From Apostichopus japonicus (taxonomy: Eukaryota; Echinodermata; Holothuroidea; Aspidochirotida; Stichopodidae), in assembly GCF_037975245.1 (NCBI RefSeq), contig NC_092576.1:25371611-25435610 (forward strand): a DNA stretch of 64,000 nt. The letters run 5' to 3'. The first letter of the stretch is position 1; every line of letters begins with the position of its first letter. Positions 43,101 to 55,100 of the stretch are shown in pieces. The notes beneath the pieces were generated by a model. The model had not been told where the DNA came from, searched no databases, and saw only the letters and a program-made list of their open reading frames with translations. Made by a program: the position numbers and the translations under genes.

Positions 43101-46100
43101 AGATATTGCTATCATGGAAAGCCAAATAGTGTACAATCAAGTATGTAGTGAAACCAATATTTCAATCATTTACTTATTTAATATGACACAGTTGTAACTT
43201 TGATGACATTAATTATGTACTTTACTTACACTATGAATGAACATGCAAATCAATGCTAAATACTACAGAATGGAGAAGTATACATAATGCACTGAATGCA
43301 ACAATCAATGTTTGACACCATGGAGAAGATAAATTCTTATGATACTTTGCACTAGCTTAGTTACTTCATTTTACTGAGACACCATGTTTGTTGTTGTCTG
43401 TTATGGTACAGTTTGTTCAATTGTCTTGAAGCCTTGTGATATTTACATTCTGGATACTTGTTACTCCCATTGTCCACTCTTGTGTCCTTGATGTATGGTA
43501 TTTAAATAAGCTGAGAAACTGCTTTGACATCAGTTATTTCAAAATTGTCCGTATCCATGTTAACAACGTTCACTATGCAAATCCATAGCTTTCACTGGAG
43601 AACAAGAAATATGACAATCATCTTACGTAAAGTAGAGAAGCACACATTTATTAATGAAACAATCCAACACAAATACTTCCAGTTCCAACCCTTATATCTG
43701 CTTGCAAAACATCCATCATGCCATAACGCTATGCTGTGCTGTACTGTTCCTCTAAAGGATGTTCTGTACATCTGTAATGTGAAATGAAAATGGAAAAAAG
43801 ACATATTTATGGCATTGTGTGAGGACAGAAGTGTCACAGAGATATACCTGTTCAAATGATTTTCCAAGATATGATTTATTTGATTTTAATTGCAAAAGAG
43901 ACATTCTGGCTCATAGCCAAGGTAACTGGGTTGGAGCCAGCATAAATGTTATGTTTGTTTATTCACTGAGATTGTAACTTGCACTTATTGTAATAACTAA
44001 AAATTATTGTTCAAATCTGGATGAAAGTAGACCCCTTAATGATGCCCCTAACACGTTAAACTAGAAATATAGCTCACACTCAAAATTTGCCAAAAATGTC
44101 AATATCTTTGCTGATATGAAACTATATGCACATGACAACCTGATCAGATGACAACTACAGTATAGACAGTTAAGAGTAACTATCTTTAAGCAGTTCTGTA
44201 TGTACAAATGATGCCACATCATCATGAAACATAAAAAGAAAACATAAAGAGAAAAGATTAAATGTGCAATTTTTGAACACAAACTGCTTCAAACAGGTAG
44301 GTAGCACATTCTACAAGATTAGTAAATGTCTTCATTTTTCAGAGATAAGGAAAAATACTACAGGTACTGTTATCATTAACTTGTGGGGTTTGGACATTTT
44401 TGGGTCCCTCACATTTACAGACCTCCAGTGGCTGTATTAGCACCATATTTAGCACCACATGTCTATGTCATTAATAAAACAATACAATACATGAATAAAT
44501 GTGTCAAATGTCCTAAATCTGGTTAGTCATATACAGTCTTACAGTAGTAGACTGCAGACCTAGTTAAAATGTAGACTTATTTACAGCATGGAATGGTTAC
44601 AGTATGTACATCAAAAAATTACCAGTCTCCACTGGGGTATAGCTGCTGGAGTGCATTGCTGCATCAGCCTCTGTTGGGCATGGCCTTTCATTGAGGAACT
44701 GGTGTTATCTTTTCTGGTTGATCAGTACGGATACCAACCTCTCGAGTTTCTTAATTGGGCACACACCTTCAACTGAAAAAGACAAATAATACCGGGATGT
44801 GCAAAGTTAATAATACTGTATATCAGAATGCATACTGTACGCATAGCAGGGAAGTGCTCATGAATATTTGAGTGCCAGGCAGATTGGGCGGTAGTGTGAT
44901 CCACACCCTGGGAGAGGGATTTCATTGGTGGGGTAGCCCCCCCATGGACAAATTTTGCACATTAAGTATGCTTAGGTGGTGCTATATTCCTATTCTGTGC
45001 CATACTGTACATTCTCCCAGATTTTGGTTATGGTAAAACTTATTAAATTATCATCAAAAAGTGTTGGGCGAAAAAGGTTAAATACTGTTTGTGCGGGGCG
45101 GCATTCAGAACTGCTGGGCGTACAGTAGCTGCCCAGTGTGAGCAAATCCCTAAAATCGTGAATTATATAACTTCCAACATAAATTACTGAATACCACATT
45201 TTGCCCTTCACTAAATAGTCAAAAATTCAAATCAATTTTGCAAACACAGAACAGTAATAACACTACTAGTTAATACAGAACTTTGCTATTGGCAGCATAA
45301 ATTCATCACATCTGCTTTATGATTTACAGTATGTGTAGTGTCAACTCTGCAAGTATTCAAGAATGGTCCATTTACTAATACAGTGCAAACCTAATTATGT
45401 TAGTAGTATACACCTGCAGTATTATAACTCATCTACTAATACCTTACATACACTAAATGTCATAACGTTTGATTTTACAATGGCAATGTCCCAGTAGGCT
45501 TGCTCATACGCTAATATGTCACCAAATTTCATCATGTTCAGGGATGCATAATTGCTTTCAAAAATATAGCCAGGCTTTGCTTATTTCCAAGACTAAAAAT
45601 TACGGAATATTCTACAGGTGTGCCCTAAACAATGAAGTGTTTAAAAGATATATACTACAGTATAGAAACATGGTATGGTATTTAATGGGTGACCATTCTA
45701 GTTCTTTCACAAATCAGTAGTATCATTTTCATTTTTTATAATTTTTAGAACTGCATGATCAGATTATGTGTAGAGCTACAGTATGAAGCCTATGATGTTG
45801 TTATATTTTGGCAAATGTCTTTAATTTCTATATCATGATGAAATGATCAATTATTGTAAGACGGACTCAACGACCCCCGGAATGGTGCGTCATTTCCGAT
45901 GAAGCACATATTTGGTGCGTTATAACAACTACAATATGTGCTTCAGTGTCCGTCAATGTGCCATGCATGGTGTATCCTTTAAATTAAATGTGATAAATTT
46001 TGTCGAACATAAAATGGTGGCATTCACAATTATTGGTGACATTGATTTGTTTATGTTGTCCTTGATTTTATGATTAAACAATGATGATAGCAAACTATCA

Positions 46101-49100
46101 TGTTATGAACGCATAAACATGTGAACAATATCTACTATCCTTCACTAATTCAACAAAGGAGCCTGTAGAGCTAGTGTAGCTTCTTTCTGAAAAGGCTTTT
46201 GAGTTTTGAATTAATTTGGAAAACTTAGTAATATCAGTTATCACTTTACACTACAGTTACAGGAAAAGCCGCTACTGTTTTGTTAAGTTACTATACCAAG
46301 TTGGGTGTATTATAGGCAAACTCTAATTTGGGTGAAAGAGTTTAAATTACAAAGTGGCTATTCTTACGACTAGTCGTAACAATAATTCCCTTTTACGCAT
46401 GCACAGTTGCTTTAACGTGGCTATTTTTACGACTAGGAGTACTCTTTTTACGACTAGGAGTAACAATATTTTCCTGTTAAGGGTTGGGTTAGGGGTTAGG
46501 GTTAGGTTTACCCCTACTACATGGGCAGTTGCTTTATTTACTTTACTGCGCATGAATTCGCCGATATCGTAAGAATAGTTTATAAATAATTGTTACGACT
46601 AGTTGTAAGAATAGCCACAGCCTTTAAATTAATGCGTACATTTTTTCTTTGGCGAATCATCCACAGCTAAAGTGGCTATGCGGATTGACAAACAAGTGAA
46701 GCAAAGTAAATATCCTATAGCCTATGCATATTAGACTTAAAAAAGTAAAAGAACTCAATGCCTTAGTACCTTAATTCATCTTGGAGTTGCTCAGCAGATT
46801 CGAGGTTATTTCACCACTTAAGAACCCATTCTCAGACACACAAAAAAGACAAAACTGAAATGGCTACACAAATTAGTAGTCTATAACTGAGAATGACCAT
46901 GCATGCAAATATGCAGTAAATTTTCAAGTTGTCAGACTAATTTATTTGTTGCTAGGAACTCTATAATTGTGCTGGTAAAGTAGAGTAGGAAATGAAAACA
47001 GTTACTTTATTGCGTATAGGCCCGTCCCTCACGTATCTCATTGCATACTAGACTTACAGTTACAAAATAAAAATGCCCATATCAAAAATGCTCTTGACAG
47101 GAATAACCATCAAATTGAGGCAGGCCCTCCATGGTGCATAATTTCATAAATCTGGGCCTGGAGCTACTGTAGGCTACAGTAGTCCTACTTTTGCTATTGC
47201 TCCGCTCATGAGAAGTTGCATTTCTTTCGAGTTTTAACTTTCTTGTGGCTAGATCTCCCTACAAAATCCATATTACACTAATGTAGGCTAAGTCCTATTC
47301 ATATTTGCAAAGCTACCGAATCATAAACCAAACACATGATACCGCACACTTCCATACTGATCATGCTTAGTAGGCGAATATAAGTAGAAAAGCATAAATA
47401 ACACTTCATGAAATGTTCGGCCTAGGCTAGGCTACAGTTTGTACAGCAGCCTGCACTGCAGTAGCATGGACACTGTGGAGTTCGGACACCTAAGCCTTAA
47501 AACACCCCAAAACTATATCTCATGGTATAAATCACCTGAAACTATACTTGATATGGTTGGGTCATTTTGGGGAGAAAATAACTGTAGCTTCGTAGTTTTT
47601 CGTGCAATTGGCTCTTGCTGTAGGTTGTCTCGTCGTGAAATCGCGTATTTCTTAGGGGTGTCCGAACTTCGCAGTGTTCCAAACTTCGCAAAACTGACTA
47701 TACTACTACTGTACTAGCCTACTGTATGTCTCTCGGTGTATTAGTTGCCTTAGTTTGTAGTACTCGTAGTAGCAGGTAGTAGGCCTAGCTAGCATGATAT
47801 ATTGAACAATATAACAATGAAGCCTACTGCAGACCGAACACTTCGGCCGGAAAACAGTATGCAGTAGCCTAAATAGTAAATATATAACGTTAGTCGTTAG
47901 CATAATTTGCTGCCTACCTTCTCGTATGATCTGCCATGCCAGTAAATGCTCCGCGAAGGTAGCATTGGTCATTTTGTCGATCCCCAATCTCTGTTCCAGT
48001 AGATCGTTTTTGGAGACCCAGTCCACGTACGTAGCACCAGCTCAAGTACACTTTTCATTTCATGTCCGTTTTGTCGCCCACTGCTTTTGGCATTGGGACC
48101 CACAATAAAGCAACCTGTGCCTTCCACCTCAACAGCGCGGCGACGCGGCCGCAATATACACGTTATGTGTGCTATGCTACCACTGCATGAAACTGTGCTA
48201 TATATTACGTATATCTACATACAAGGTACACTGTACACTGGCAGTATATTACAAATACCGTGTCACGTGATTAACGGTGAACCATCGAAACATATGAAAT
48301 TGGCCCGCCCTCTAAAAATTTCCTAGCTGAGAGTGTGCTTTTAATAGCGGCCTAATTGACTACGCGCTCGATTAACTATGCAGGAAATAATTGGAATGGT
48401 TAGCACTTTCACTTGCGATGTGTTTCATTGCATACAATTACTAATGGGGCATATAAATGTGTATGTATCAACACTTGGTTTGACCTCATATTGCAAGTAA
48501 ACTGTAATAACACTATAATACTTAGGTTTGCTACTTTGACCAGAAACTCAGTCACAAACATATTGAGGTTAGTAATCAAACAGTTTGCTTAATTACATGT
48601 TTTATTATTGCATTCCACCCTCCGAGAAACGACGTAATGACTTTAATCTTATTAAATTTTCAAATAATAATCAACTATACTGTTTCATTTAGTAACTCTA
48701 TTCGTTATGTCGACACTTGTAGTAAATCTTCCTATTATGGTCAGTAGCACTTCCTGCTGAAGGAAGCAACGCGACCTGAAACAGTCTTATGCGCGATCCC
48801 CGAACAGTGCGTATAGCGGCTGTAGCAACATCACATTCAAACGTTAACGGTTTTGAAAAAAAGAATATGCTTGCGTATTTTTTTGACAGAGGGCAGCAGA
48901 ATATTCCAGTCGCTTGTTTGTGTTTGTGTATGTGTTGGTCATTATTAGTGTTTGCACGGGTTATCCGGGTACCCGGGTACCCGCCCGACGCGATCCTACC
49001 AGGTTCCTAATTTATTACCCGAATCCTACGATAAGTGTGATTTAAGAAAAAAAAAAAATGGCAAACCGACGGTTAGGCAGATTTCCCATTGACTTTGTGT

Positions 49101-52100
49101 GGTGTTAGGCTACAATGTGGTCAAAGATAACAGCAATAACGAAAGTACCCGCCCGACGTAATACTACCCGGTTCCTAATTTAATACCCGAATCCTACGCA
49201 AAGTGTGATTGTTTAAAAAAAAATGCAAACCGATGGTTAGGCAGATTTCCCATTGACTTAGTGTGTTGTTAGGCTACCATGTGTTCGAAGATAACAGCAA
49301 TAACGAGAGTATTCCATGGATGTCTTATAACTGCGTCACAACTGCAGCAAATAAACAGATGGTTAGGCTTAGCTAGATTTCTCATTGACTTAGTGTGGTG
49401 TTAGGCTACCATGTGGAAGAAAGTATTATTTATTCCCCCGACGGGTAACGGCCCTCGGGTACCCGGTTCCCGATTTTTGGACCCGTGTAAACACTAGTCA
49501 TTACCAATAAGGAGGCTAATGATGACTCCCCGCTATGAAGTAATTATCCACTGAGTAGTTCAACAATCTTACATGTTTGCACAAGAAGGAAATCCATAAT
49601 TTCCATAGACTACCTTATAAAAAGTCTCTGCCAATGAGAGGCGGCAACACGAAAGAAATTACATACACAACAAAGGAGAACTATGTGCTGTGTATCAGTA
49701 CCTATTTGGCGTTATAAACAGTTCTGAGCTTGAATATGAACCGAGAAGGGCAACTCGCTATATAGCGCTTCGGTGAGACGTGCAAAGTGTTGCAAATAGC
49801 AAGGGGAGTGGGTGGGGTGGCAGTTGTCGGGTACAGTGAAAGCATTTTATTCAAAAGGTATTCTACAATGATTCTTACTCGTATGCATTTAGTAGAAAGT
49901 CTCTCATGATAGCAGTATAACCTTGTCAGTTCAGAGGTGATCCGATGCCAAAAATTCTCCGACTCGCCCCCCCCCCCCCCCCATCGTCTGATGAAAGAAG
50001 TACAAATATAACCTCACAACATATTAGAATATATCCATTATGAAAACGAATCGCAACTATGTGTTGTGTCTGCAAATTATGCCTCTTTAAAGTTGCATGC
50101 AAATGAGTTGTTTTGACAACTATATCGTTAGATTGCGTGATTGTTAATTGTACATGTCATTATAATCCTCCCACAATGCTCCATATTCCAACCTCTCTTC
50201 AGAGAAGAAAAGTACTGCTAAACCAAAACTGATATGTTTGTCTAGTGTGAAACATCAAAAGTATCGAACATTTTCACTTTTTGCTATACAGAATTGCGCC
50301 CTCTGTTAGATTAATTTGCGTCAGAGAAATATCGCTGAATCCTTTATTATTTTAATGTTTATAACTCACTGGTATTGAGCTTGTGGAATGGCCAGTGCAC
50401 CACAGGGGCAGGGAGATTTTGTGAAATACACAATTTGAAGGAGAACGCAAAATATTTGCTTTAAAAGCAAAGCATTATATTTGCATTATTTTAAATTGCG
50501 CACGAGTTTAGGATACGTTGCTCCCACAGTGCACCCTAGTCCAACCTGTCTCCGTCGGTGCCTTCAAAGTACACATGCATATAATTTTAGTATGTTATGG
50601 GTGTATCCGAGTGTGCTGTTTTCGATGTGACATCTCTTAAAACTATTAAAATGAATTCTGACAATTTATTTAGAATGCGCCGATGATCGCTTAATACTAT
50701 GGGAGTAGCTATCCACTAAGCATGAAAATGTATTTATTTAATCTAAATACGACCGAAACCGTTCATTAAAAATTAATTAATTGCGAGATTGAAAGATACT
50801 ATGATGTACCATGCCGTAACCATGTGTGAAAAGGTCCAACGTTGGTGCGCTTTAAAGTAATTTACATTACTTGTACGGAGCAAAATCAAAGGTAGCGGGA
50901 TTCAATGTATTATTTTGTAGATTTAGGACCTCATAAAAGATGCCAATATTATATTTACACCTTTGAAGTAATGTTGAAGAAGTTTCAATGGTTTCGATTG
51001 TACCACACATACGTGTAGTTTATTTATGTACTGTACAATATAAGTTCAACAATCTCTATGTACAGGAGAGTGATTTTGAAAGCCCTTGATTTTTTTCTGC
51101 CCTCGGGATGGGGATATTAACACCGATAACCCCCCCCCCCCGCCCTTCCGGAATAAACTTGGTACAGGCCCCTGCCCCAGTAGTTAACAAGGAGTCTTAC
51201 GATATAAATAGCAGCCGTTACAGTCTGCTTTCTTTTGTACTCTACGTTAAGATATAACGGGCAAATGTAAATTTAGATATAATGACGTACAGATAGACAA
51301 CATCTACCACTTACACAGAGTAATTGGCGGTACCACTATCGGCGCACTATCAACTGTGGAACGAGACCCTTGCACTATCCCCTCATTGGAAATCCCCTTG
51401 TCAGAAAAATAATGTCTATTTAATTTGTACTGCTTGAAACTAGAATGCTCTTTGTGACGTAATCCTTCCCAAGTATGTGCTGATGACGATATACACACGG
51501 TTAGTTATCAATGGGTATTTACGCAGTCTATCTGGATAGCACAGTGAATTTAAATAAGGCTAAGTCTACAATCTTAATTGGGCAGAGCTTTTTTGAGGGC
51601 GCTTAACCAATAACTACTTCGATATGTTAAAAATATACATTCACACACTGAATATATGTTATGCCTACTTCAGAGTAAGTCTTCACGCGGTTCCTCTTTG
51701 TTCGCCTGAATAGGCATATATGCTTAATGGTTTCCCTCCTTGGTTTGTACATCTTAACCTGGCTGTGGCTAAGGATTCATATTTCAGTATAGCATTTAGG
51801 AAGGAACAGGTCGTATAAATTGTAGCCCTGAATTAACTAATTGGCAGATTCCGTCGATTGTTTCTACATGTTAACTTAATTTTCACCATCGATCGCTTCT
51901 CGAATCGCTATTATTAATAACGGGAAAAAAGTACTGCTAAACCTTTGCAAACATGTTTGACATGTGTGAAAACATCAAACATTCCACTTGCGTTATTTTA
52001 GAACTGCGCCCTCCATTCAGTAATGCGCTCCAGATTCATAATGGTTCTTATGTACGCATATGGCTGAACTTTTCCTTGTTCAGGTTTCATACGTATGACA

Positions 52101-55100
52101 AGCTGGTTTTCCATTTTCCTCGCAATTCCACTTAAGTGAAAAACGTTACACTTAAATGGAATTAATTTCCACTTATGTGATGTACATTTCACTTAAGTGG
52201 AATTCAATTTCAATTAAGTGGAATGCATTTCACTTAAGTGGAAAACATTTTACTTAAGTGGAATTCAATTCCACTTAATTGAAATGTATTCCACTTAAGT
52301 GGAATTGTGAAGTAATATTAAAACGGCTTGCCATACATACGCTATCAGTGGAGGAATGACCTAAAGAACGTATGCACAGACGCTGCTCAGCAATCTCACC
52401 GAATTCTAAGTTTCAACATTTTAGTACTTACTTCGCAATCACATTGTGATAGTAGTATAACTGTCCTTATATACCAAGAAATACAAATACAATCAAGATA
52501 GTCTCCGTATGGACCCGACCGAAGTAAGGAATTATCCTAGTATCCCGTGGTAGGGAGGGGCAAGGGTTAGGCTATGCTCAATTCTTCAGCCCAAATAATT
52601 CAAAGTTTATGAAGCCGGTGTTCATATCCTTGTAGCACATTAGCTAGTTCCTGTACTGTGGCTTTCCTAACAACCGGCACCGCCAAATTGTAATATGTAA
52701 ACTTATAATATAATATGACACTTTTAAATAAAATTTGTTAAAGTTATGAACGTTGAGAAAGACACCAACTGTTATTACAACAAGTTTCGACTCGGCTATA
52801 ACAAATGGTCGCTCTGCACTTCCTCTACCAAAACAAGATTTTCCATCCTGTCATGTAATAATTATTTGATCTTATCGTGTTTTTTTCTGAAGGCGGCGAA
52901 TATAAAACTGACTGCCCTAAAAGCATTCCCCGCCCCGGACAAATACACCCAGTATAGTCATGCAGAACTAACCCCTCCCCGAGCATACACATATACGAAC
53001 TACATGCATAATCATGTATTCCGTACTCTTCACTGTATACACCCCCTCCCCTCCCCCCCCCCCCCGCTTATTGAAAACCACAAATTGCCTTCATTACGCC
53101 ATGTTTTCTACGTAAGAATGTCAAGGTTACTACAGACAAAGATAATACACCTTCCCAAGGCGGAATGTCATTGCTATACTGTAGTAGACCGCGCAATTGA
53201 CGCTACGTGTGTGTGTAACTGTTCTTACTATTTGTCTGTGATCACATTATATCATTTTCTATTGAGTTTCTACACGATACGATAGCTAGCGATGCGTTCA
53301 AGCCGGTCACATCCATTGTTGGTTGTCACTGAATAGCCTATGCAGGTAAGTGCATGTAAAGCTTGAACTTGTGTAAACTGTTGTCAGAATTATGGATAGG
53401 AACTTGTGTCACCGCGTTCTACTGTAATTGTCGATTTTATTATTTGTTTGTATTTAATTTTGTAGACCCTACGGCAACCGCTTAAACTTAAAGTTAGCTG
53501 TCATGTAAGTTAAACTTAAGGCCTACACAGAACGCTGTGCATACATACATGATTGTAATGACAGGAGCAATTGCATACACGTAGAAATGTACTGAACCAT
53601 AACTGAGATTAAATATAGCGAAAATCTTATAGGGATACAATATCATTTCTATAAATATATTTTCGGTTAACTTAAAATGCAGTGTAGCCTGTGCAGATGT
53701 TGACAAGGTTGATTTATTTGTTCTTCCTGACTAATTCATTCGGCACGGAACACCCTTGTGGTATGAAATGATTCCTTTTACGACAATGAGGTGCTTTATG
53801 TTAACGGTCAACGTTAGTTCAAGTTGCTTTTAAATGCGAAACGTCTTGTATAGGGTCTAGGCCTATTTGTAGCGCCGGTTTAGTGTAACGTTTATGTTAG
53901 AAGAAGGAACCAAGAGTGGGCCTAGCATCAGTGGGCCTAGGTGCGCGTTATACAATAATTATGCTTGGCATATCCATTATTGTTAGATATCAAGGTAAGC
54001 GACCGATTGCACACATGATAAGAGGCAGCTTCTATTTTTAATATAGACTAGTGCGAAAGTCTCATTAGGCCTAGGCAAAACTGATTGTTTATAGATAACT
54101 TGAAGATCGGCACTTAAGCACCATTGACCTAATCTAGACTGATAAAAATATGATTGCAATAATCAGGAGGAGTAGATAAGTCTCGGGCTTAATTAGTTAC
54201 ACGAACATTCTTCGGTGAGCGATGACACAATTTAGCAACGTTAATCGTTAGTGCACGTCTTGTTTAGATGCTGTGTAAACTTAATCACATATTAACTTAC
54301 GTGGCTTCATAATAAATTCAACATAAATTCTGCACAAATGTTTGCATACAAATCAAATAAAAATAACCAAAGTTAAAAAAATGTATACTAAAATCAGTGT
54401 AGCAGAGAACAACTCGTTACTCCACACTATTCTAGGCCGAGTGTGTGATGAATTCTCGGTAGATGTTTTCCTCTGTGGCGGGCTGTCAACGTGAGAATTG
54501 TGGGCGAGCGTCGGCTGCTTCTTACTGCATCGCCTTGCTCTGCAGTTTCATTCTGGCCAAGGAGAAAGTAACGTACACTTTATATGGCTAAATTAAATAG
54601 GTCTGTGGAACAAGTAGGCCTACAGTACTACTAATAGGATATATACACTTGCGAGGAGAAATTTGTAAACCGATTAGATTCATACCTTATCAACTTTTCA
54701 CAATATAACGAGTCTGAGAGAAATACACAGTAATAAGCTATACTGCCCACACATGACAATTACTGTATTAGACCTTTGCCTACATATTTACGTACTGGAA
54801 AATGATATGACTCGTCAAGTTGTGCTTTAATCTAAAAATGCAGCCGTAATTTGTAAAAATGTAATTCGGGTTGTATTGAGCATATTCTTATACACCAGTG
54901 GTGAAAGGTAAGATATTGTATTGCACCAGGAAATGCTCTTCAATTAAGGTAAAATTACTAATATATGCATGTCTATTTAAATCGCTGGAGAGTTTATGGA
55001 ATTAAACAAATGCGTCAGATGGATGTATTTTGCAAATAAAAGTAAACATATACATTAAATGGGTGTGCCGCATATTGCTGTTTTTTTTCTTCTTTTTTTG

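Larger units (their letters stand above)
40470..48340. mobile_element. Candidate 7.9-kb DNA transposon with TTAA target duplications (Kolobok/piggyBac-like ends)
   Basis: The left end AGGCACACTCTCAGCTAGGA (continuing AATT) and the inverted right end AAGCACACTCTCAGCTAGGA (continuing AATT) match at 23 of 24 positions. Each is directly flanked by TTAA (40466-40469 and 48341-48344). TTAA duplication is known for piggyBac and Kolobok elements. Purine-starting ends fit Kolobok better. No transposase frame is visible, so it is decayed or non-autonomous. It may instead be two separate short elements of one family in opposite orientation. It carries nested elements at 46350-46622 and 47471-47676. Confidence 0.6.

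Noticed and set aside
46482-46506. GGGTTAGG run resembling telomere repeats
   Set aside because: Only two or three imperfect units within a MITE. Not a telomeric array.
52746-53285. 179-codon open frame, second longest in the window
   Set aside because: It spans a C-run and Pro-rich low-complexity stretch, has no recognisable domain or homologous copy, and lies in intron 8. It is best explained as chance.
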